From Akkermansiaceae bacterium (GTDB lineage Bacteria > Verrucomicrobiota > Verrucomicrobiia > Verrucomicrobiales > DEV007): a stretch of DNA of 64,000 bases. The position numbers and the translations under genes are program-made. Under the pieces are notes generated by a model. The model worked only from the letters and a program-made list of their open reading frames with translations. It ran no database searches and was not told the origin of the DNA. Of this stretch, positions 46,911-54,163 are shown one piece after another (positions within the stretch are counted from its first letter, which is position 1; each line of letters starts with the position of its first letter). The stretch spans positions 1 to 64,000 of the forward strand of contig JACKQE010000013.1 of the NCBI GenBank assembly GCA_024233005.1, written 5' to 3'.

Positions 46911-47282
46911 ATCAGCAACGTTCATCCGCGAGGAGACGTCGAAAAGACGGGCCACAAACTGCCGCATTGGCAGCGGGGCGAGGTGGCGATCTTCGTCACT
47001 TTCCGATTCGCTGCCGCATGAACGTCTCGATGACTGGCTTCGCGCCCGTGAGGCCTTCCTCGCCGCGACTCCCTCCCCGACACGCTCCAAGGCTGGAAAG
47101 GCGTTTCGAGCCGTTTCATCCACAAATCCGGCCTCAGCGCCCTGAATCCCTTCTGGCAGCCCGATGACTTCGACCGCCTCATCCGCAGTCCCGAGCACTT
47201 CAGCACCGTGAAGGCCGACATTCACGAAAATCCGGCCAAAGCGGGCCTCAAATCGGGTTTCATCGTGTGGGAGCGAAGCTGA
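46911..47282 (+). pseudogene. Decayed REP-associated tyrosine transposase (RAYT, Y1 type)
   Basis: Reading the + strand across frames recovers the RAYT family: about 46938-47012 gives VEKTGHKLPHWQRGEVAIFV then TFR, the usual N-terminal region, ending in a stop; about 47064-47282 gives DSLPDTLQGWKGVSSRFIHK, then LNPFWQPDDFDRLIRSPEHF and IHENPAKAGLKSGFIVWERS before a TGA at 47280-47282. The FWQPDDFDRLIR part normally reads FWQRxYxDRxIR with the catalytic Tyr; here the Tyr position is Asp (DDF). Between the two parts the frame is broken and sequence is missing. Such transposases act on palindromic REP sequences, like the one at 46789-46853. Confidence 0.75.
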
Positions 47283-47419
47283 TTGAAGGGAGTGGCGAAG
47301 CTGCGCAGCGAATCTCCGCGCTCCCTTCTCTCTCGTCTGACTCCAACACCTGGCCGGAATGAAGACCGCCATTTACTAACGGCTGGCACTCGGTAGATTT
47401 GTCTCGTCCTGCCCCTTGC

Positions 47420-48390
47420 ATGAAGCTCCGCGTCCTCACTTCGTTTCTCATTGCCGTTACTCTCCTCGGATCATCCACCCGTGCCCTGGCTGAAGAGCCT
47501 TTGATCGGCGTGTTTGGGGAAAACTCCATGCAGCGCGTGCTCGACTATGAAGCGTGGCTGGGCCGGAAAGTCGATGTGATCCTCTGCACGGTCGATTTTC
47601 AGAAGTGGGAGAACTACCGCTATGCCGACTGGCTGAGCCAGACCGTGTATGGCGAGCGCGGCACGCGTCGCCTCGTGTATGACGTGCCGATCATCATCGA
47701 AGGGGCGAGCTATGCGGAGGCAAAAACTGGGGCCTACGAGGAGCATTGGCGCTGCCTCGCCGAGTCCATCGTGAGCAACAACCCTGGTGAGTTCGACATC
47801 GTCATCCGGCCCAGTCATGAGATGAATGGCGATTGGTTTCCCTGGTGTGTGGGTGGTTCACGTCAGGCGATGATTCCGAACTTCAGGCCTCCTGGCAGCG
47901 CTTTCACGCTGTCTTCCGCGGCGTGGCAGGCGGTGATCGCTTCCGTTTCTCTTTCTCCAGCAGTGAGGCGCAAGCGATCCACGCCCGATGTGGCCTGGCG
48001 ACTCCCTACGTCGATCTCGTCGGCTACGATGTGTATTGGAAGCCCAAGACCATGGGCGGCGAAGGCTGGGAGACAGACGATCCCGAAGGAGGCGTGGGGA
48101 GGCGCACCTCACCTCATGGCTACAATGCCTGGAATCTCACGGGCATGCTCGCATTCGCCCAATCCAAAGGAAAACCCTTCCAGATCGATGAATGGGGTGC
48201 CTGGGGCCCGAATGCGGATGTCTTCATCGAGAGGATGTCGGCATTTTTAAAAGCGAACGACGTGCGCTCACACACCTACTGGAACTCCAACGCTGCCTAC
48301 CCTGGCGAACTGCATCAGCGTGAGAAAGAGTGGCCCGCCACCACACAGGCCTTTCGCAAAAGCTTTGGCAAAGCTCCCTCCACGCCCTAA
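47420..48390 (+). pseudogene. GH26-like mannanase, interrupted by a frameshift
   Basis: Two overlapping frames make one protein. The first, from the ATG at 47420, has a signal peptide (MKLRVLTSFLIAVTLLGSS) and runs to the acid/base region IVIRPSHEMNGDWFPWCVGG. Near 47855-47875 the reading must move from frame 47420 to the frame that continues as SGDDSELQASWQRFHAVFRG, through VGYDVYWKPKTMGGEGW, to the nucleophile region FQIDEWGAWGPNADVF and a stop at 48390. Together they match glycoside hydrolase family 26 (endo-mannanase type), with catalytic Glu residues in HEMNG and DEWG. A single-base indel, real or a sequencing error, would restore about 320 residues. Confidence 0.75.
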
Positions 48391-48532
48391 TGGGCGGGAG
48401 CCGGTGTCAGCATCGGTTGCTGAAGAGAGCAACACTCACACCAGCCCATCTTGGCAAGACTGAACGCACTTCGTAAGCGTAGCAAAATTGTCCCCCTATT
48501 CAGGGGCGGTGCTGATCGGGTAAAGTTCGCGC

Positions 48533-48754
48533 ATGCCCAGAAAACGTTCCGGCGCGCGTCAGCGCGTGGTTTGCCAAGATGTCCGCTTCGTGGAGGTGGA
48601 ATTCCCCCGACCGGTCCAGCCCCGGTTGGTCGTCCAGTTCAGCGACGGACTCAGCCTGCTGGTTGAAAATGATCGCGCCGTCGGTCTGGCCGCCGAGTTC
48701 ATCGTGGCCTTTCGCTCCCGCGAAAACCAATGCCGGAAAGGAGGTCGGCCATGA
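48533..48754 (+). CDS. IS66 accessory protein, tnpA-like
   Basis: A 73-residue small basic protein, the first gene of the IS66 remnant. It reads MPRKRSGARQRVVCQDVRFV at the start and ends VAFRSRENQCRKGGRP. Its size is on the small side for IS66 ORF1. The stop overlaps the ATG of the next gene. Identification rests mainly on position. Confidence 0.6.
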   Translation: MPRKRSGARQRVVCQDVRFVEVEFPRPVQPRLVVQFSDGLSLLVENDRAVGLAAEFIVAFRSRENQCRKGGRP

Positions 48755-49113
48755 TCGCCCTGGGCCGCTCGTCCATCAAGATCCACTTGGCGTTGGATCC
48801 TTGTGATATGCGCAAAAGCTTCAATGGGCTCTACGATATTGCCTGTCAGCACGTGGATGACAACCGGCTTTGGCGCGAGGCGATCTTCGTGTTTACCAAC
48901 AAGCGACGCAACCGTATCAAGCTGCTGTATTTCGACGGGACGGGGCTTTGGGTGGCCGCCAAGCGATTGGAGAAAGGCACCTTCAGCTGGCCGAAACCCA
49001 GCGAACCCGGCCAGAAGCGCCTCAAGCTCGCGCCGGAGGCGCTTCAGATGGTGCTCGATGGAGTGGACCTGAGGGGAGCCACGCTCAAGCCATGGTATGA
49101 GCGGGCTGAATGA
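48751..49113 (+). CDS. tnpB: IS66 family accessory protein TnpB
   Basis: A 120-residue protein of the IS66 Orf2/TnpB family. The ATG at 48751 follows a strong AAAGGAGG ribosome binding site and overlaps the previous stop. Typical phrases are LALDPCDMRKSFNGLYDI, FVFTNKRRNRIKLLYFDGTG and LWVAAKRLEKGTFSWP, ending LKPWYERAE. Intact, although the rest of the element is not. Confidence 0.9.
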   Translation: MIALGRSSIKIHLALDPCDMRKSFNGLYDIACQHVDDNRLWREAIFVFTNKRRNRIKLLYFDGTGLWVAAKRLEKGTFSWPKPSEPGQKRLKLAPEALQMVLDGVDLRGATLKPWYERAE

Positions 49114-49163
49114 TAAAAAAAACATGCCGGCTCGGTTAGATTGTTTTGGCAAGACGACCACCC

Positions 49164-49377
49164 ATGAGTATCGTCAGGGTGATGCCGGAGAACGCGCCCA
49201 TCGATCTTCAATTCCTGCTCGCTCGGATCGAGTAATTGGAAGCCGAGTTGGCGCGCAATGACCAGATCATCGCGGCGCTTCAGAAGCGGCTCTTTGGCTC
49301 GAGTTCCGAGAGGATCGATCCCGGACAACTGCAACTTGATCTCGACGGGGTGACGCTGGGAGCCGGAGCGAAGCGGA
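49164..49377 (+). pseudogene. IS66 transposase TnpC, N-terminal fragment with stop codon
   Basis: The ATG at 49164 starts MSIVRVMPENAPIDLQFLLA then RIE followed by TAA at 49233-49235, after 23 codons. After it the frame continues LEAELARNDQIIAALQKRLF, GSSSERIDPGQLQLDLDG, the usual leucine-rich opening of IS66 transposases, where a Gln codon (CAA) is expected instead of TAA. The sequence breaks off at 49377 where the intron fragment begins. The catalytic DDE domain is absent. Confidence 0.85.
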
Positions 49378-49421
49378 ATAGAGGTAGGGATGGCGCATTG
49401 GATTGCGCCACCCCTCCCTCC

Positions 49422-49454
49422 GAACCGGACGGGCGGTTTTCCCGCATCCGGCTC
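49422..49454 (-). ncRNA. Group II intron domain V
   Basis: The minus strand reads GAGCCGGATGCGG, a GAAAA loop, CCGC and then CCCGTCCGGTTC. It folds into the standard domain V hairpin: outer stem GAGCCGG/CCGGTTC with the AGC catalytic triad, a short bulge, and an inner GCGG/CCGC stem with a GAAA-type loop. Domain VI follows at about 49381-49420 as an inner TGGCGCA/TGCGCCA stem with an outer G-rich helix. Confidence 0.85.
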
Positions 49455-49459
49455 TCCAG

Positions 49460-49675
49460 TCAGCGAGTGACTCGTCTTCGGAGATTGGCAGTTTCGTTCT
49501 TCTGGGCCTCTTCCAGGCAGAAGAGCCCCAGTTCACGGAAGTAGCGGTTGGGCCAGCGGAACCGGTCCGGCATCTGGGCCTTGCCCTTCCACCCGCGTCT
49601 TCGGCGCAGAATTGCTCGCAGTCGGTCACGCACCCATGAGTCCGTTCCCTTCAAACTTTGCGGTGTCGCTTGTTT
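49460..49675 (-). pseudogene. Group II intron-encoded protein, C-terminal fragment
   Basis: The fragment reads KQATPQSLKGTDSWVRDRLR, AILRRRRGWKGKAQ, RWPNRYFRELGLFCLEEAQK to a stop at 49460. This matches the C-terminal maturase part of group II intron reverse transcriptases (SWVRRRLRAILRKR and RWPNAFFxELGLFSLE). All reverse transcriptase motifs are lost. Removing the IS630 and one TA would extend the frame a little as MKSFKQAT, so the IS630 may sit inside the fragment. Confidence 0.7.
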
Positions 49676-49676
49676 A

Positions 49677-50818
49677 GACCCTTTGCCAAAATTTTCTGCC
49701 GTTAATCGCTGTGGGTGCGACAGACCGATTTGAGGGTTTCGGGTAGCGAGAGCAGTTGTTTGATCGACACCTCGAGTTTGTCCGCCAACTCTTCGGATCG
49801 TTTCGTCACAAAGCCCGCGAGGTAGTGGCTTTTGAGATGTTGCCAGAGTCGTTCGATAGGGTTGAAATCGGGACTGTAAGGTGGGAGATGGAGGGGCTTG
49901 ATGTGATGCCAGTCAAGCGCCTTGGAGTGATGCCAACTGGCGTTGTCGACCACCAGCCAGATCGGCTTGCCTTGGTCGGGAACTTCTTCGGCCATGGTAT
50001 CGAGGAAGGCCTGAAAGACTTCTGTATCATTGTGAGACACGATCAAGCTCACCAGTTGTCCGTCGCGGGGATTGACCGCGCCGACCACATTACAGCGGAC
50101 ATGTCCGCCGTAATAACCAATAGAGGGGTGCGATCCCCGCTTTACCCACTTTTGACGGGGACGAGGATCTCCCTCAAATCCCGCCTCGTCACCGAAAAAG
50201 ACCTCACCGTCCTTGTTTTCAAGGAGCGCCAGAAGCTCGCTCGCAAAGGCTTCGCGCCTTTTTTCCCAGGCATCCCGATCGGGCGGCTCGGGCATGGGCC
50301 GCGGGACTTTGAGCTTGTCGTCGTGCTCGTGGAGGTAGCGCACCACCGTGCGATAGGAGAGATCGGCCACAAGATGGTCTTTGAGCCAGCCGCACAGTTT
50401 TTTGGCCGTCCAGTGGGTCTGATCGGCGAGAGCAGGGTCATCAACGACAGGCAGAATCTTTGTCTTGATCTCGTCATGTCCCAGAATCCGGGGACGGCCT
50501 GCACCGGGTCGGTGGATCAAACCGTCAATCCCGCACTCGTTGAAACGGGATACCCAAAACCGAAGCGTTCTTTCACTGGTGCGGCTATTGCGAACCACCA
50601 GTTCATAGGGAACCCCAATCATGAGCAGAGGCATCGCATTGAGCCGACAGAAACTCTTGTGATCGGGGCCGCAATCCATTGCCAGCTCCAACTCTTCAAG
50701 GGGGCAATTCTCTCGATTGGGGAGCTGGTGTGGACGCGCGATAGGTCACTTATGACAGGCGCAAGAAATAGTACAAGTGATTATTTCGAGTTTCGTCAAA
50801 AAATTTTGGCAAAGGGTC
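49677..50818 (-). mobile_element. IS630-family insertion sequence, intact
   Basis: Ends are 19-base perfect inverted repeats: GACCCTTTGCCAAAATTTT at 49677-49695 and its reverse complement at 50800-50818. A TA dinucleotide lies on each side (49675-49676 and 50819-50820), the target duplication of IS630/Tc1 elements. Length is 1142 bases, with a single complete transposase gene inside. Confidence 0.93.
49702..50679 (-). CDS. IS630 family transposase
   Basis: A 325-residue DDE transposase starting at the ATG at 50679 (a TTG four codons upstream is also open). The N-terminal half has a helix-turn-helix (SERTLRFWVSRFNECGIDGL, RPGAGRPR) and a second winged-helix part (WTAKKLCGWLKDHLVADLSY). The catalytic triad is visible: Asp in FFGDEAGFEGD, Asp in WLVVDNASWHHS and Glu in YSPDFNPIERLWQHLK. 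No frameshift or stop, so the element could still be active. Confidence 0.93.
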   Translation of the reverse strand: MDCGPDHKSFCRLNAMPLLMIGVPYELVVRNSRTSERTLRFWVSRFNECGIDGLIHRPGAGRPRILGHDEIKTKILPVVDDPALADQTHWTAKKLCGWLKDHLVADLSYRTVVRYLHEHDDKLKVPRPMPEPPDRDAWEKRREAFASELLALLENKDGEVFFGDEAGFEGDPRPRQKWVKRGSHPSIGYYGGHVRCNVVGAVNPRDGQLVSLIVSHNDTEVFQAFLDTMAEEVPDQGKPIWLVVDNASWHHSKALDWHHIKPLHLPPYSPDFNPIERLWQHLKSHYLAGFVTKRSEELADKLEVSIKQLLSLPETLKSVCRTHSD

Positions 50819-50967
50819 TAAATGATTTCATTCCTCTTCAATACCGCGGGAGTCTCGATTCTTGATCTCTCATTTCCTTACCCGTTTTGCTGCAACCCCA
50901 AGGCGACGGACCCAAGTTTCCGCGCTCCATTCTTGCCGCGTTCGTTATCCCGCCCTATAGAAGGCAC

Positions 50968-52062
50968 ATGCTCCTCACGCTCCCCCGCTGGTTCGACCTC
51001 CACACCCATTTCCGCCAAGGTCCGGCGATGGCTTCCTATGTCCAAGCCCATCTCGACATGGGTTGTGCCGGGGCCTTGGCGATGCCCAACACGCAGCCGC
51101 CGGTGGCCAGAGTTTCGGGGGCCGCTGAAGCGGATGGCTGGTCGATCGAGAGCTATGCGGCCGAACTGAGGGCGGCGGGAGGGGAAGCCTTTGAGCAGCT
51201 TATCGTGCCGCTCTACCTCACCCGTCAGACTACGGAAGCCATGATCCACGAGGGCGCGACCTCGGGGCTACTGCGGGCTTGCAAGTACTACCCGCCACAT
51301 GGCACCACCAATGCGGAGCATGGCCTGCCGATGGACGACCTCATCGGCGGCGATGTTTTCCGGGCCATGGAGGAGCACCGCATCGTCCTCTGCATCCATG
51401 GCGAACAACACGGATTGAGTGGATCGGACTACCTCGATGCCCAGCAGAATGCGGAGACGCGATTCTACCGCGAGCGGATGCCGCGCCTGGTCGCGGCGCA
51501 TCCCAACTTGCGCATCGTCTGCGAGCACATCACCACCCGAGTGGCGGCGGAGTTTGTGGCCGGCGCACCGGAGCCTATCGGCGCTACGATCACCCCCCAA
51601 CACCTGCTCTACACGCTCGGGCATCTGATTCAGGGGCTGAAATACCATCTCTACTGCCTGCCCATCGTGAAGTTTCAGGACGATCGCGCGGCGCTGCGGC
51701 AGGCAGTGACGACCCTGGGCCAGACCAAGTTCTTTGCGGGCACCGACAGCGCTCCCCATACGACCAAGGCGACCGCCTGCGGCTGCGCCGCCGGTTGTTT
51801 CACGGGCGGTTGCGCCCCGCAACTCTATGCGATGGCCTTTGAAAAAGCGGGCGTCGATCTCGGAACCACGGATGGCCAAACACTCTTGGAACGCTTCCTC
51901 TGCCTCAACGGTCCGGCGTTCTATGACTTCCCGGCGTCAACCCGATGTTTTCAAATGGAGAAGGCGCGCTCCCAGTTTGCGGCTCTCGAGACTCCCGCAG
52001 GACCCGTGCCCCCTCTTCCCACCGGCATGGGTCTGGACCTGACGTGGCGGATCGTTCCATGA
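50968..52062 (+). CDS. pyrC: Dihydroorotase
   Basis: A 364-residue zinc enzyme that closes carbamoyl aspartate to dihydroorotate, the third step of pyrimidine synthesis. It is of the class II (E. coli PyrC) type: WFDLHTHFRQG for the first metal ligands, MPNTQPP, LRACKYYPPHGTT with the lysine that becomes carboxylated, CIHGEQHG and CEHITT with further His ligands, and the catalytic Asp in FFAGTDSAPH. The ATG at 50968 gives MLLTLPRWFDLHTH. It follows the IS630 by 149 bases. Confidence 0.94.
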   Translation: MLLTLPRWFDLHTHFRQGPAMASYVQAHLDMGCAGALAMPNTQPPVARVSGAAEADGWSIESYAAELRAAGGEAFEQLIVPLYLTRQTTEAMIHEGATSGLLRACKYYPPHGTTNAEHGLPMDDLIGGDVFRAMEEHRIVLCIHGEQHGLSGSDYLDAQQNAETRFYRERMPRLVAAHPNLRIVCEHITTRVAAEFVAGAPEPIGATITPQHLLYTLGHLIQGLKYHLYCLPIVKFQDDRAALRQAVTTLGQTKFFAGTDSAPHTTKATACGCAAGCFTGGCAPQLYAMAFEKAGVDLGTTDGQTLLERFLCLNGPAFYDFPASTRCFQMEKARSQFAALETPAGPVPPLPTGMGLDLTWRIVP

Positions 52063-52074
52063 GCGCTGCGCTGC

Positions 52075-52683
52075 TCAGGGCAGTCTCGATTTTTTGACGA
52101 CCCCCTGTTCGGGGGCTGCCCGTTTGACAATCCCCAATGCGCGCAGAACCATCTGCCCCAGAACAAAAACGCAGGATCCCAGATAGATCACGGTCAGCGA
52201 GGTCACCAAAGCACCGCCAAGGACGCTGAATTTCCAGTTGGCCACGACAAACAGCCGGAGTTTGGTCGACTTTGGATCCTTGAGGAAAGCCTCCGATTTC
52301 TCGATGACTGAATCCAGATTGAACGGCGTGACCGAAACGCGCTCTTCAGTCTCCACTCCCTTGATGACAAGAAACCCCTGATTTTCCGCCTGGACGTATT
52401 TGTCAGGCCGACCGGTCTTCCGGTGGCGCGTCACGGCCCCCTCCTGGCTATCCCTCCCGAAGCCAACCACTGGGTCGACGGTGGCGGTGCGATAGGGAAT
52501 AATGAAGAAAAGACAGACCTCCGCCCGCGCTGTGACATGATCCCCCTGCCGCTGATAGGTGACCCAGGAAACCGGAGCCATCGCCGTCACGAACCCGGGG
52601 ATCACGATACAGACGAGCCATCCCAGAAGTTGGGCGATGATCTTTCCGAGGAAGCTTGCTGGTTTAGGGTTTGGGGTCACCAT
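52075..52683 (-). CDS. Membrane protein of unknown function
   Basis: A 202-residue protein starting at the ATG at 52683. One hydrophobic segment is near the N-terminus (IIAQLLGWLVCIVIPGFVTAM) and another near residue 160 (VLGGALVTSLTVIYLGSCVFVLGQMVL), with a hydrophilic part of about 120 residues between (CLFFIIPYRTATVDPVVGFG, VIKGVETEERVSVTPFNLD). The C-terminus is basic. Family not recognised. Convergent with pyrC. Confidence 0.65.
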   Translation of the reverse strand: MVTPNPKPASFLGKIIAQLLGWLVCIVIPGFVTAMAPVSWVTYQRQGDHVTARAEVCLFFIIPYRTATVDPVVGFGRDSQEGAVTRHRKTGRPDKYVQAENQGFLVIKGVETEERVSVTPFNLDSVIEKSEAFLKDPKSTKLRLFVVANWKFSVLGGALVTSLTVIYLGSCVFVLGQMVLRALGIVKRAAPEQGVVKKSRLP

Positions 52684-52958
52684 GGCGAAATATGCCCGTC
52701 GGGAGATTGGTTTCCGCTTCCAAGGGGCGGCGCATGGTGGACGAAATTCTGGCAGGTGTAAACAGTCAACCTTGTCGGCTGAACAGGCCACCAATCAGAC
52801 CCTCAGAGTGAGTGAAGCCCCCCTGATTGCTCTCCTGCCGCCACACCGATTTTTCACTTTTGTCGGCCACGGAACGGGCGGAAGGCGTCAATGAATCCCT
52901 CCAATCTCCGGGTACCTCAGATGTGACCATCGCCCCGTCCATGAAAATTTCCCAGGAC

Positions 52959-54128
52959 TCACTCCACCGAAAAGCGGAACACTGTCGTCTCATGCAAAGG
53001 AGTGCCGGGACGGACCAACGTGCTGGGAAACTCCGGCCGGTTCGGACTGTCGGGGAAATGCTGGGTCTCAAGGCAGATCGCGTGATGCCGCCCATAGGCA
53101 TGGCCATTCCACCGGTACTGATCGGTCAGATAGTTGGCCGTATAGACCTGGACCCCGGGCTGGGTGGTCAGGACCTCCATGATTCTCCCACTGCCCGGGT
53201 CACGAAGCCGGGCACAAGCTTTGAGCCGATCAGCGCCGGATGGAGCGTCAAGCACGTAGCAGTGGTCGTAGCCCCCGTCCGGCACCTCCGCAAGGCGGGC
53301 GCCGATGCGCCGGGTCTGGAGGAAGTCAAAGGGAGTTCCGGTCACAGGCAGGCGTCTTCCGGTGGGGATTTTCCGACCATCGACCTCGAGAATCTCGCGG
53401 GCGTTGACGGATAATTCCTGCCCAAGCACATCGCCCGAACCGGCACCGGCGAGGTTCCAGTAGGCGTGGTTGGTCAGATTGACGTGAGTGGCCCGGTCGG
53501 TGGTGGCTTCATAGTCGATCCGCAGAGCGTTCCCGGGAGTCACCGTGTAGGTGACATTCACGGTGAGGTTTCCCGGGTAACCTTCCTGCCCCGCGGGACT
53601 GGCATGGGAGAACCTGACACCGACCGAACCATCGGGGGCCGGCTCAACAGTGCGGGCTTCCCACAGCCGCGTCGCGAAGCCTTCCTTGCCCCCGTGGATG
53701 TGGACTCCGGTTTTGGAATTCACGGTGGCCAAAGCATGACGCACCCCGTCGATGGTAAATCCGCCGCGGTCAATCCGGTTGGCGTAGCGCCCCACGACGG
53801 ATCCAAACAAGGGATGCCCGGCGAGGTAATCGTCAAAGGTACCCAGCCGCAGAGTCACGGTGTCCCTCTGCCCCTTCCGATCGGGCGTCTCCACCGAGAC
53901 GAGGGTGGCTCCGTAGGTCATGACCGAAGCCGTCAGGCCCCGTCCATTGTCCAGTAGGTAAAGCCGCACCGGCCGGCCATCGGGCATTGTCCCAAAGTCC
54001 TCGCCTCGGACCGACCCGTGGAGGATGAGATCTTTGGAGACGATCGGTTGCCTCGGAGCTTTTTCCTCCGCCACCAGCACTCCCCCCAGCGCGGGGATCA
54101 ACCACAAAAGGGACAGGGAAGGTTTCAT
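52959..54128 (-). CDS. galM: Aldose 1-epimerase, exported
   Basis: A 389-residue galactose-mutarotase-family enzyme that interconverts alpha and beta anomers of sugars. It has a signal peptide (MKPSLSLLWLIPALGGVLV), so it acts outside the cytoplasm. The key residues are recognisable: His in VHIHGGKEGF, His in LTNHAYWNLAG, and the catalytic Glu in CLETQHFPDSPN. NRIDRGGFTIDG is the usual sugar-contact stretch. Start at the ATG at 54128, 35 bases after the MoxR stop, so probably co-transcribed. Confidence 0.92.
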   Translation of the reverse strand: MKPSLSLLWLIPALGGVLVAEEKAPRQPIVSKDLILHGSVRGEDFGTMPDGRPVRLYLLDNGRGLTASVMTYGATLVSVETPDRKGQRDTVTLRLGTFDDYLAGHPLFGSVVGRYANRIDRGGFTIDGVRHALATVNSKTGVHIHGGKEGFATRLWEARTVEPAPDGSVGVRFSHASPAGQEGYPGNLTVNVTYTVTPGNALRIDYEATTDRATHVNLTNHAYWNLAGAGSGDVLGQELSVNAREILEVDGRKIPTGRRLPVTGTPFDFLQTRRIGARLAEVPDGGYDHCYVLDAPSGADRLKACARLRDPGSGRIMEVLTTQPGVQVYTANYLTDQYRWNGHAYGRHHAICLETQHFPDSPNRPEFPSTLVRPGTPLHETTVFRFSVE

Positions 54129-54163
54129 GGATGGGCCGGTCCCGGCCAGCAAGGGCGTTCCTG

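Larger units (their letters stand above)
48473..49377 (+). mobile_element. IS66-family element remnant, 5' part
   Basis: The left end reads GTAAGCG at 48473-48479, the usual terminal bases of IS66 elements. Inside are tnpA-like, tnpB and the start of tnpC in the IS66 order, coupled by an ATGA overlap. The element is cut at 49377 by a group II intron fragment in the opposite orientation, and no right part was found in the window. tnpC also has a stop codon early, so the element is dead. Confidence 0.82.
49378..49675 (-). mobile_element. Group II intron 3' fragment, inserted in IS66 tnpC
   Basis: On the minus strand this holds the C-terminal part of an intron-encoded protein (49460-49675) followed by intron domains V and VI. 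The 3' end is most likely at 49378, where the minus strand ends in AT just after a bulged A at 49385, seven bases away, as expected for a branch point. Downstream on that strand is antisense tnpC. The 5' part is missing: the fragment stops at the left edge of the IS630 element. Confidence 0.75.

Noticed and set aside
46893..47372. A 159-codon minus-strand frame over the RAYT remnant
   Set aside because: The + strand gives recognisable transposase parts, the minus frame has none.
49756..50865. A 369-codon + strand frame over the IS630 transposase
   Set aside because: It is antisense to the intact DDE transposase and crosses the element end at 50818.
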